In this document: positions 25,414 through 37,010 of the stretch, piece by piece
How positions within the stretch are numbered: the stretch's first letter is position 1
Layout: each line of letters begins with the position of its first letter
From: Chamaea fasciata
Lineage: Eukaryota > Chordata > Aves > Passeriformes > Sylviidae
Assembly: GCA_029207755.1 (NCBI GenBank)
Contig: JARCOQ010000006.1
Location: forward strand, 71,956,093-72,020,092
Direction: 5' to 3'
Length of the DNA stretch: 64,000 nucleotides
Position numbers and translations under genes: made by a program
The notes under the pieces: generated by a model
Databases searched by the model: none
What the model was told of the DNA's origin: nothing
What the model saw: only the letters and a program-made list of their open reading frames with translations

Positions 25414-27722
25414 ATTCTCCCCAAGCAAAAAAAAAACCAAAACTTCAAACACTCGATATTAGAACTATTGGTATGGAAATATATCAAAAAAAACAGCAAA
25501 AAATATTTCCACAAGGAGCCAATTTCATATCTACTACAGATGTAAGACCTACAACCATCTGGCTCTAAAAAAGATTATGCCCCTCTATAGGCAGCTATAA
25601 ACATGCTAAAGCATTAAGCTGTGAATATTACTGATTATCATCTTAAATCTAAACAGGAAAAGCACCAGGAGAAGCAAGGAATCTTTTCTGTTCCAAACAT
25701 GACCTAACCTTAAAAAGAAATTCTGATTACCTAGTAAAATCAGAGGCAGTTTTAAATCCGAAGAAATCAACACTGAAACAGTGATATGAGCTCCACAGTA
25801 AACAGTTTTGTACTGTGCTTTTTTGTTATCTGATTAACAACTGCACAGTTAATGCTTTGAAAAAAGATAAAAGCAGATCTTCAATTTATGTAGATGATTC
25901 TAAATCCATGAGTGTGTAACACACCTTGGAGGTATGCCTTATGAGAAACATAAGAGGCTAAAAGTATATCTGAGTGGCTCAACAGGACATCCTGAATCTG
26001 AAATTATAGATTGCTCACTAACTTAATTATTTCCAGAAGAATGGGGTGTTTATGATTATCCTGTTGGATTGAGACTCCAGGGTGAGAATTAGCACTACAG
26101 TTCTAATTCTTCATTATCCACCAACTATGCAATTCTCTGTAAGGAGGACAAGCATATTAGGTTTCTCATCTGGAAAGCTGTTAATTCTTTTCTTTCTCCC
26201 AGTTTTGCCAGTCTCGAGCACTTCCATTCTACAACCCAACATGGCAGTAATTTTTTAATATGCTGTGAAATGTGACAACAAATAACATTCCTTAAGAAAA
26301 AGATCCTGTGAGCTTCTAAAGCTCAACTCAAAATATTCCTACACATTCTCCAAAGAAACTCATGGCATCCTGTGAATTTCCAGTTCCTGCATTTTTCCAA
26401 AATGAATGGTAACACCAATGAAAAATTCCTTTAACAGAATCAGAATTAAGTTTTCTTGCCTCGGGTTGCTGTGATCTCAAAGGTTTAAACAAAGACAGAA
26501 TGCTGGAAAAGGGTACAGCACTCTGTTTTCCCCTATACTGTCAGCACTTTTTGTTCTTTAAAGAGCAGCTGTCCTCCTTTGGATTCTTTTCCTCTAAGCT
26601 GAGTATTCACATCTCAGGACTGCTTGGCAAGCCTGACTTAGCAGTCTGTGTGAAAACAGTTTCTAAATACCTACCTTAACAACAACAAAAAAATCACCTT
26701 GCTGCATGCGATGCTACAATCCTTGTGACATGCTGGTAGGATTTCAGGTCACTTTCAAAGTGAAAATTGTCCAGCTGGGTTCTGTTCAGCTGTCATTCAG
26801 CTACTTGACTGGAAGGGCTCCTATCAGGGTACCAGGAAGTTGTAATTTTGCATGTTAGGCGGCTTTGAAGTCTGAAAACACATGCACTGCTTTTTTTGAA
26901 TATTAACTTCAAAAGATGGGTCGAAAACATAATTTGCTATGTAGCCATGCAGCAATTAGTCTTCTTTTAATTTCTGTTAATCACCTAAAAAAGTAGTGTA
27001 GCACTTAGTAGAACAGATTTTGGTGCAAGCAGCTCAAAGGGAGAAAATAATTTGAGTAGAACAGCATGCAGATTCAGGAAAGATCTGCAAAACTGACTCT
27101 GATAATGTAGTTCTCTAATACAGCATTCCTGAACCGAATTATATTTGGCCCTTTGGATGCAGTTGAGGGCAAATACTCATTTTCCTAAACAGTTGCAATT
27201 CTTCCTAATTCTACCATTCCAGCAGCTTCTTACTGGTAACAACAAATGAGGTGCAGAATGTTACTTCATGTGGCAGTTCTTCAGCTGAGGCAATGCAGTG
27301 GGGCTTGTAAAAGCTGATTAAAATATTGAGGCTAAGCTGACCATCCAAAACAAAACCAGGACATAACACAAGCCATTTCAGGGAAATAACCACATCAGAA
27401 GTCAACTCTGGCACGGCTACAGCAACTAGAAACAGTGACAAGCAGAGAACAGCAGAGCTTTGCTCACATTCACAATGGCGCTCACATGAAAATAGTAGTC
27501 ATAGTCACTAGAAAATGATAGATTTAACAGTATGCTTTGGAGAGATTATTAATTACATTTAAAACCAAGGAGTAGTAGTAATTGTTGCTCAAAGACTCAG
27601 CAAACCTTGGGCTGTGTATTTAAGGTACTCAGAAGGATGATATACATGAGTATGAAGAGCAGCAGGTGACTGTAAATCAAAAAGATTTTTAAGAAGTGTA
27701 GAAATCAGAGCCATCTTCTTAC

Positions 27723-27791
27723 CTTGCCATATTTTATCAAGAGCTGGATGTTGAGGCCTCCATAGACTCATCTCCTCCCTCCTCTGTTGAC
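27723..27791 (-). other. candidate exon, minus strand (69 nt)
   Basis: The acceptor is TGTTGTGTGTCAGGAATTCAG and the donor AAG|GTAAGA. One open frame (QQRREEMSLWRPQHPALDK and on) begins with 2 bases and ends with 1, which fits the phase of the candidate exon at 34166-34419. It lies in a 94-codon ORF (27589-27873). The splice signals are good but ordinary; coding status is unproved. Confidence 0.17.
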
Positions 27792-28907
27792 CTGAATTCC
27801 TGACACACAACAGTGGTCCTTGCAAACCAGCACCCAAATTGCCAAACGTCTCTTTTATCATCTCAGAGTTCATTTATTTAGTTTTCAAAATCTTGGCAGA
27901 TAATCTGTACCAGCTCTAAGGTATGATCTGAATGCCACAATATTCTCTTTTTGTTAAAAGACTTGCTATGGATACAGTGAAGAGGGGAAAACAGAAAGAG
28001 AACTTATGTATTCTGAATGCTCCATAAGAGCAAGTTTTAATCATTAATACATCCTGCTACAAATAAGTGTAATACTTTGTAATTTTGTGCCTTTAGATAA
28101 TAGTTTATTATTTTATGTATTGGTGGGATGTTCTCCTCCAAGTGTTCTCCCATAGCTCTACAGACATTAAAATATACCAGGGCATGGTTTTGATTGATCT
28201 TGCCATCAGCTGACTGTGTCTTGGTCTGCTTAGAAATAGTCACTGGCAGTACCTCAAAAAGCACCAGATGCACCACTTACATAAAGCAGGGCGTTATATG
28301 TGAGCTCTTTCCTTTTCCTTTTCCGTGGCTGCAGATTCATGGTAGTAAATGGATTTGTTCACAGATGGACAAGAAATTACTGAGAACCTCCTAAATGTCA
28401 GCGAGCTCACCAAGTAACCAGGAGCACATCCAGCTCTGTTGGACAGGCTGTGGTAGAGTCACAGGGCAAAATATTTCAAGCAGTAAGTTCCGATGTCTTT
28501 GTGTTGATTCATTAATTTCAATGTATTATTCACTAATAGATGATGTTCAAAAACATCTCAGTTAAGTTTTCTACATTTCCTTCAGTCCCCAAAATTTTAA
28601 AATAACTAAAGACAAATTTTCAAAGAAAAAGTGATTTTCCTTTTCAACAGAAGCTCAAAAAGGTGGCAAACTTAGGGATTTCCTTAACAGAAAGAAATAT
28701 TTTTAGAATTTGAAAATAAAGTTGGGAATAAAAAGATATAATTGCCATTAATGCAGTAATGGGGGACTCTACAAAAAAATTAACCAGGAACAGATTAACA
28801 AAAACTAATTTTTCAATTGTGTATTTCAGAAAAGTTTTCAGTAATTACTAATAAAACAAACAGGCCTCCTACAGGAAGCTGATTTACCCAAAAAGTTGAG
28901 TAAAAAC

Positions 28908-28928
28908 AAAAAAAAAAAAAAAAAAAAA
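28908..28928 (+). repeat. poly-A tract, 21 bases
   Basis: An uninterrupted run of 21 A is followed by an A/G-rich tail to about 28945. It could be an old retrotransposition tail of a plus-strand insertion, but no polyadenylation signal or recognisable body lies to its left. Confidence 0.85.
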
Positions 28929-28945
28929 GAGAAGAAAAAGAAAGG

Positions 28946-31900
28946 AATTTAGTACCTCAAATTCCTTTTGCAATGTAGTAATAGTGATGGAAAGCCCAAG
29001 CCATAACTTTACAGTGGGTAGTTGAGGAACACTGCAATTACAGGAAAATTTGCTTTGTATCAGGCTCATTAAAAACATAAGGATGAAAATTACTTTTCAC
29101 TTGGTAGTAATTGCATTTTGTTGACATCTGATTAGCCATGCTGGTCTTAAATGCCGACAAGGCCATTAATAAGGCAGGAATTAATGAATTAGGTAATGCA
29201 GAATATTTTTGAGTAAATAAATCTTTAGAGTAATTACCCTCTGCAATGCCATTTTAAGGCAGTCAATGTGGCATATTTGTACTCAAAAAGCATTTTTAGT
29301 AAGATAAAAATATTAAGACTTTTTTGAATCACAGAAACACAATCAGTAAAATGTTAACCAGATAATATTGGTAAGGCAAAAAATTGACAGATTATTACTA
29401 CATTAGCTTAATCAAATACTTGCTAGAATAGGTTTACACCGTCACAAAATCTCAGAACGTTTCTTATTTCAACAGAATGGCAGCTTAAAAATAATAAAGA
29501 GGGGAGGCAATAAAGGATTCTTTTGAGACTTAATGACTGTAAGTTGTAGTTACCACTGCAGTGAAAAGGGATTCCTCATTTCAATGGCAACTCAAAAACA
29601 AGAGTATTTTTATCTTTCAAAGAAATAGCCTTTTTTATGGGTGCAGTAGAATTCCATAAACAATGCCTTACTAACTCTTTCTACAGTTAAATAGCTATGA
29701 AATCATGACTTTATTGAAATTACTCTAAGACATAAGACTAATGTCCTTATTGGTGATCAGAATAGGTGATTACAGAGCTAACACTATTTCAAAGTCAGCT
29801 TAATTCAAAATCCACTGCAAGAAAGGAAACACTTGAAGTGTCTATGAGGAATAAATTAATCATATAAAAAAAAAGTACTATCTGACTGTTTCTGCCACTA
29901 ACACATACCTACTGACCTCAGACAACGTTTGTGTCTGTTTTCAAGGCAGGGTTTTGTGGGGAACGTAGCTATAACTCGGTTTCTGCAGCTTCACAAAGAT
30001 TCTGGTTTCTGATGATGCTTTTCACAGACAGCTTATGTATATCCAGCAGCAGAGCACACAAACCTTCCTGCCTTAGCACTACTCTGAAATACAAAAATAC
30101 TCCCTTCTTGTTTGATTTTATTTGAGAGATTCCCTTACTGTGTCAAACTGTATCAGCTACTCTGAGTCATCACCAAAGTCCACGGGACTACTTTTGATAA
30201 AGTTATACAGGTGAACATCTTCTGAGGCTGGGCAGCCTCCAGCTACTGACAAGGACTCCAGTGATTAGCTGTTAGAAATTAGTTATGTGCAATGAGCTTT
30301 TGTGTTCAGATCTCATTCACACATTGGCATTTGTCAAATCTTTGATTATTAATAGGGTCAGATTTTCATTCCAAATATAACCAGGGAATTTGTGCCTCGG
30401 GCTTTGGCAGAACAAGATTTCACATGCTGAATTTAAAGGAAAAGGCTCACATAATGTTAATCAGAACAAACCTGAATGAGAAAGAAGCCTGAAAATAAGC
30501 TTTACCCATGTGCAAGTTCCCCTAGGGGTTTCCTGAGAAAGTGATTAATATTTCTCTACTCACATGGAAAAAACTCTGTTAAAAACCACTTTTCCCTTGC
30601 TCAAGCCAGAAAACGTGAACTGAAATCAAAGCGTATTAGTGACAATAAAATATTAATGCTCTGGATTTCTTATGCAAACTTTTTCACCACTGCATTATTA
30701 ATGACACCTAATTGTAGTGGAGATTGCTGCAGGACAAGCTAATTTTACCACACACTTTATATTTTTAACTATAAAATTCTTACTTGTAACACCCACCAGG
30801 ATCCTAGTAGGATTTCATCATCTTCTAACATTCAGTTGTCAGTATGATTCAAAATTATTCACAGAAGCCAGTAACTTATGAAAATGTGAAATGCGCCAAT
30901 TTTTGTACAATTTTCTTCTGTGACAGAAAGAGCAATTTATTTTTAATTATTCTTGCTCAGACTGCATTCAAAGAGTGCTATATCCAGTCTCATTTTTTTA
31001 CCCTAGCAAGAAATTTCCCATGATTAGTATTGCTAATATTAGGCACACATCTTTGATTTAGGCTGAGGTCTAGGTGGGCAGCATGAAACTGCTCCAGGTT
31101 GCTGGAGCAGATCCTGAAAGTCAAAGATCACCAGAGCAGCAGTGGAGTTTAAACATGTCACATTCTTCCTACAAGATCAAAAGGAGCTGGAAGCTCACGC
31201 AGGAGTTCCTTTACCCCACCTGTGGCATCTAGGGACTGTCAGCTTCTTTCTGTGGCATGGCAACATAGAGAGCACCTAAAAGACAACATTATATTTATAT
31301 CAGGAAAGGACTGTATTAATCAAGAACGGGGTCACTGAGCTGCAATTAAGACAGACTTCAAACCAGAAGAATTTTACTCTCAGATACAAGTTTTTCATGA
31401 GAAAACATCCGGCCTTCATCCCCAGCCTGGAGCCTCCTCTTGACTGTAAATGACCATATTCCTCCTTTTAAAGGAGGACACCTCCCCTGGAACAAAAAAT
31501 ACACTTTTCTCTTTGATAAAAAAATAAGTCTTCTGAGGTACTTCAACAAAGTTCCAGGCACCTCAGTAGCTGTGCCTCCTTACTACAACCTTGGCACAAT
31601 AAGGTTGGTCAACTCGTCAACAAACAACAGCTTCAGACATCTGTGACTGGGAAGAACAGCTCGTAGGAAATACATCCAGGGAAGCGATGGCACAAACAGT
31701 CCAGTAAAACCAGGGAAATGAAGAAGGTACCATATTGTAATGAGTCTTTTTCATTGCAGATCACTCTTTACTGGCATTTTACCATTCTCTGATGTAAGGA
31801 ATAACTAGAAACAGTAGTAGATGAATGTTCAATTTCAGCAGGGATACAAACTTGTTCAACAGAATCTGACTTGTTTCATTACACAGATTAATAATGGCTC

Positions 31901-34165
31901 TTTTGTGCAGTGTGCTATGAAGGATTTTTATTAAGCAACTCCCTGTTTATTTCACATTGTTCCAAGAAAAAGAATAAATTCAACCAGGCTATTCTTAACC
32001 CAGTGGATTCATGACACACATCTTTGTCTACTGCTGGTTGCTTTTCTCTTTCAAGTGTTACAGTTGTGGCGCATTTAGTTATAGAACAGAAGACTTAGTT
32101 CTCCTTAATTCAAAAAATCAGTAATTTGAACAGAATTTTCTTTGCTTGCTGAGAATGGGAACAGCCATGTCATCTGTTGTAACATCAGCCTCTGGGTTCC
32201 TTATTTCTGCAGTAGGTTTGCTTTCCCTTATGGCACTTCTACAACACAAAACTGCTTAAGTTAAGTACTAAATTATATACTATGGCTCCTGTCATTCAAG
32301 GCGTGTAATACACTGAGCACTACAATAATTATCTCTATTGAATAACATGAAAGTACAAGCAAAAATTATGGAGATAAAGCTGTTGGTTGTACCCCCATTA
32401 TTCAATGCATTATTTCTCCTTAATAAGAAACTCCATGAGAAAAAAACCTGCTACCTATTTACACTTATAATTAGTTCCTAAATATTCACATTACTAATAG
32501 CAACCAAGTAAAAGAGAAATCATACATATTTGTGTTATTAAACCTTAGAACATCTGTGAGCCTAATGTAAAGATACCTAGATTTAATTAAAAAATGGCAG
32601 TTCTAAGAGAAAAAAAATGTACAAAACTGAAAAACAATCTGGCCTTTTTAAAATGAGAAAATTAGGGAAAGAATCAAGCAAAAACCATATGAATAATAGT
32701 CCTTGGAGTATATTTAAAATTTGCCTACTGTTCCCAAAAGAGATACATTTTAGAGTTCAAAATAGGACTAAGACCATGCAAAATCTTATGCCAATCTTCC
32801 TTTCAATCATGAAAAATCTTTATGATTTAGGCATTCTAGAATTATTGGCTTTGTTGGAGAAAAATACCCAACACCAGCCAGCAATTATGCAGATGCATTT
32901 GTACTGTAAAAGTTAAAGGTTTATTATGCTGTCAGATTAATAAAATAATGCCCCTGTATAGAGCTAGCCAATTCCTTTAAAAGTCTGCATTTCACATTTA
33001 ATCTAGTCCCATAATTTAATCGTGATAGTCTTGTGCATTATACCAGGGCTGAAAAAGTACATAATGATCTGAAAGCAAGATTTTTATGCATGAGATAATT
33101 ACAGTGCTACCAGCTAGCCCCACAATGTAGATAAGACTAGATGAACAAATTTTATTTTTTTTTAAATGCTTTAATTTTATGCAACTCTTTCATATTCCTA
33201 GGTAAATATAAGAGGTAATACAGACTACCACATTTATATAAATTTAGACCTTGGATACTTGCTATCTCTGAGGAGACCCCATTTTGAATTTGATCAAAAT
33301 AACAAGAACCCAAGAATAAATATTTGCCATGAAAGACAAGAAAATATCTCATTTGGTGTTTTAGGCATGGGAAAGACAGAATATAGGTCCTGTCAGACAT
33401 ACATCAGCCAGAAGAAAAATACAAGGAACTTTAGTTTCTGTCATATAATTTGTTTTCTTGACAAACAGATTTTTTTTTGTATTTACTCAAAAGAAAACAT
33501 ATGCACTAAAGCAATTTCATTTTCAAGTATCAATCTGAAAACCTTATCTACTGGTTTATAAGTATGAAATAAACACTACCCTAATGTTTAACTTGTTCTA
33601 TCTTCTCTCCTTTAACTTAGGAGAATTAAAGCAGGTAGAAATTCACCCTAATTTAATGTTGCCAAAGCATCAATTTCATTGCATGCCCAGACATTATCAC
33701 CCTTTTGCCTAAAACTTCAGGTGAAAAATGGTGCTAAACTGGCAACACACTTGTATCTTTTTCAGGGAGGAACTGTAATGAACACTCAGCTTTAATGAAT
33801 ATCAGCACAGAACAGAATTGTCAACATGAAGGATTTTATACTCCTCATGGTCTACTTCGGACTTAAAAATCACTCATCACAAATCAGAATGATGTAATGT
33901 AGTTCTGCTAAAACACATTACATGAAGAAAATGAGCTTATTTCCATTACTGACTTGCTGGTCTCCATTTCTGTAGCAGACAGACTAGAGAGGTCTGGGTT
34001 TGCTTTAATGTATCTGAATAATTCTAAATTGATTTACAGCAAGGCATAAATGGGTAAATACGATAGCCAGTATTCATTAAAGTTATAGATTTACAAAGAC
34101 TAACAAGTCTTATAAATGCATATTTTCTTTCTGAGAGGCACAATCAATCGTGAGACAAATCTTAC
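28946..34165. other. non-coding AT-rich DNA
   Basis: Rich in AATAA, TTTAAT and similar motifs, with low GC and almost no CpG. Only the 31460 palindrome stands out. Short frames in 31.3-31.7, 32.6-32.9 and 33.1-33.6 kb lack support. Confidence 0.55.
31460..31478. repeat. 19-bp pyrimidine/purine palindrome
   Basis: TCCTCCTTT and AAAGGAGGA flank a single T. Each arm is all-pyrimidine or all-purine. It falls inside two overlapping opposite-strand ORFs (31358-31561 minus, 31440-31646 plus) that have no other coding support. Confidence 0.85.
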
Positions 34166-34419
34166 CAAGCACCATAGGTTGACTACATTCCATCACACAG
34201 CCAATACCATGAAATCTGGCGTTCCAGACCAAGGTTCCATATTCATACCCTGCAGTTAAATACCCAGTTTGGGCCCCAAATCTGGCACCTTTATAAAGGG
34301 AATAACCAGTCCAGTAACTGCTGACTGAGCTGTGAACAAGGCTCTGACCTAGTGGCCCTGCTGAGCTTCCTGCCCACCTCCATGCTTGGAGCCTGCCACT
34401 TCCGCCAAGTTCCAAGCAG
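34166..34419 (-). other. candidate exon, minus strand (254 nt), open throughout
   Basis: It is bounded by a strong acceptor (GTTTTACTTTTCTGTCAG) and a strong donor (CTTG|GTAAGA). The frame that fits the upstream candidate (34690-34750) is open across all 254 bases, within a 110-codon ORF (34110-34439). Glycine, tyrosine and serine are frequent in the middle part (for example TGYSLYKGARFGAQTGYLTA). No domain is recognised. A TATA-like CTTTATAAAGG near 34288-34298 raises the alternative that part of it is a decayed repeat promoter. It lies about 2.2 kb from the CpG island in the direction expected for a leftward transcript. Confidence 0.22.
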
Positions 34420-34689
34420 CTGACAGAAAAGTAAAACATGGCTGTAGGAACAATTTAAGTGTTTGAGAAACTATAAGAACATAAAATTTAAAGTCTCTTG
34501 ATTGTCTACCCATATCTCTGGGATGACACCTATGTACAGTATACATAGAAATGCTCCTTGCCAGATAAATAACACTGTAGCACCAGTAACAGTAGCTGAC
34601 CACAGCAACATTTTTATCTGTTACTTTATATTAACTTTGGAACAGAGCAATGAAAAAACAAAAACAAAGCTCTCCTGCAAAGCACTCAC

Positions 34690-34750
34690 CTGAAAATGGT
34701 GAAGTCGGCATCTACCAGAGAAGTTTTACAGTAACACTGTGGATTTACTG
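34690..34750 (-). other. candidate exon, minus strand (61 nt)
   Basis: On the minus strand the segment follows TTTATAATAG and ends in a perfect donor, CAG|GTGAGT. One frame is open: 2 bases, then VNPQCYCKTSLVDADFTIF, then 2 bases. It joins in phase to the next candidate exon (34166-34419) across a 270-bp intron. The acceptor is only moderate. I do not recognise the peptide. Confidence 0.2.
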
Positions 34751-36489
34751 CTATTATAAACACACAAAATCACAACATGAATAAGGCAAGGAAATGTAGC
34801 ACACACTTTTAGGAAAGCATGGGGGTCAAGCCTCAGCTACTCTGAATTTTATGGGACAAACTCACTACATTTTGTGCTTTTTTTGAAAACTGCAGGCCGG
34901 CAGAGGCTGTAAAAGGTGTTTTGAATAGGCACAAAGCAGGATTCTCTCCAAAAGCCAAGTGAGTTGTTTGAAAACAGGCACTCTGAAATGAGAAAATATG
35001 TACAATTACCTTTCACACAGATTCACATTTCCACTAAAACAAAACAAATATTTCTAGCAAAGAACTGAGCATTATTGTTTGTCTTACTTTTATTAGCACT
35101 AATTAAGCCCATTTGTTAAAAAAAAAAAAAGCTGCAACAGACAAGGGCATATGGAAAAACTGAAGGATACTAATCTACCATAGGAGCCAAATATCCTGGC
35201 AATATTCACCAAGCTTTGTACTAAAAGCTTGATTTAATCATAACAAAATACAAGTCATGTCAAATATTGGCAGCTTCCCTGAGCCCTTAAGGGAACATAA
35301 TTCTATAAAATCAATGTAATAAAAGTATTAACATGGAACATTTTCTGGTTGATGCCGTAAGAACCATTTTCACGAGCACATATGGTGGTAATGCCTGAAG
35401 CTTTCCTTTTTGAAGTCATTAATACTATTTAATACAAGATTACTATTTGTTGTGTGTGTGGAAATTACTTACACACCATTTGATGCTTGTTCTCCACCCA
35501 CACTTTCTACTTTCAAGCAACTCTCCTAATCTCGCCTCTAACACAACTTCTTTTTATTCAGATGAATAAACGTCAGCAAATAAAATGCTTATATCCACTG
35601 TATATAATTTGTTTTTGTAGAATGAAAACCATGCTGGAGATGGCCTTTCTGACACCTCTTCGGATGATGCTACTACTTGAACCCTGGCAGGGTCAAGTGC
35701 TACGACAGACTTTCCCCTGGAAGGCTGCCAGCAACCACAAGAGTTTATTTCCCGGCAAAGATTGCTTTGGTAAGCCAGTTTCAGGGAGAAAGTACCAGCA
35801 ATTCACCTATTTGGGCCCCCTTTCAAAACAAATTAACAAAAAAGTCAAAAAAACCACAAACACGCACACTTTTTCCTGCTTAATTCTAATCACCGGAAGG
35901 AATAGTAATGGAAACAAAATTCCAAAATTATAAAAGTAACATCATGCTGCTGTGTTGAGAGCCATCTGTGCTACAGAAATAATACGCGTTTACCAATGGG
36001 GCAAGCAAATCTTTTACCTTCTAGTGGCCTGTATTTGCTGTTCAAATATCAAATAATAAAAGGTGACGCAGTTTTCCATTTCATAGCTATAATATTTTAA
36101 GTAGATATCTTCAATAAAGCAGCGCCCAGAGCTCAAATAACAACCTGAAACAGCACTATTTTACCAAAATGCTTTTGTAAAGCCATGGGGCTGCTGCTTT
36201 TTTAATCAAATTTCATTTCCCAGCAATAATTTTAATAGCTACTTTAAACCCACCCCACTCCCTCAAGGCAATGTTGGGGTCTGATAAAACCAGAATCATG
36301 GACTTGTTTTCTTCTATGAGAGAAAAAAGCTTTAGTAATAGCTATTTCTTTTATTAGCACCCTGCTGGTTGGTTTATTAAGTATGTAAGATAAGAGAAAC
36401 AATTATCCCTCCCACATCAGGTCGACAAGCAGGGTTAACCCTCACCTGCCTGAAAGTGCTCAGCAGTGTCTTTTCTGCAGCCTCAGGGA

Positions 36490-36575
36490 CTGATAAATAT
36501 ATAGGTATACACATATAGGGTGTGTGTAAATACACGTATATAAGTACGTAAACATCGTTATATATGTGTATAAAA
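36490..36575. repeat. TA/CA low-complexity stretch
   Basis: Alternating TATA, TATACACATATA and TGTGTGTA motifs directly border the CpG island on its left side. The sharp change of composition helps place the island edge near 36600. Confidence 0.75.
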
Positions 36576-36612
36576 CCACAAGCAGAAGAAAAGGAGTCAC
36601 CTCGCACCTCAC

Positions 36613-36654
36613 CCAGTGCCGCAGCCGAAAGGCGAGGAGGCACGGACCGGCCAT
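36613..36654 (-). other. candidate 5' coding segment ending at a splice donor
   Basis: Reading the minus strand, an ATG at 36654 opens 14 codons (MAGPCLLAFRLRHW) and runs exactly in phase 0 to a strong donor, TGG|GTGAGG. It lies at the left edge of the CpG island, where a first coding exon would be expected for a leftward transcript. The start context is only fair (G at +4, C at -3). The peptide resembles a short hydrophobic leader but is too short to assign. An overlapping minus-strand ORF in another frame starts at 36643. This is inference from splice and start signals; the segment may equally be part of a non-coding first exon. Confidence 0.15.
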
Positions 36655-36880
36655 AAGCAGCCCCTCGGAGAGCTAGCCTGCTTAAAAAACCAAAGCTTTC
36701 CTTTCCTGAGGTCGAGGAGGGAGGGAGCTCTTCCCAGCCACGCCGCTTTCACAGCCAAGAAAACCCCACTAACCTGCGGGGAGAACCCCAGCGCCCCTCA
36801 CGGCCCTGAGGAGCGGGCACTCGGCCGCTCCCCCAGAGGCAAGCGGCGCTGGGGAAAGGGCCCAAGGGGCCCCTAAAAAG

Positions 36881-37010
36881 GCGGCAGGCTGCGAGGGGCT
36901 GGTGTTCCCGCCCTCAGCGCTCAGAAGAGCGGGAAGCGGCGAGGGGAAGGCTCTGCCCGCCCTTTGGAGGACTCCTGAGGGCGGGAGGCTGTGAGGGCGC
37001 GGTGTTCCCT
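36881..37010 (+). repeat. imperfect direct repeat, exact 100-bp offset, inside the CpG island
   Basis: The 30 bases at 36881-36910 and at 36981-37010 match at about 24 positions. Both contain GCGG-AGGCT, then a G-rich block, then GGTGTTCCC. The identical 100-base offset without gaps suggests an old tandem duplication of part of the promoter. Confidence 0.6.
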
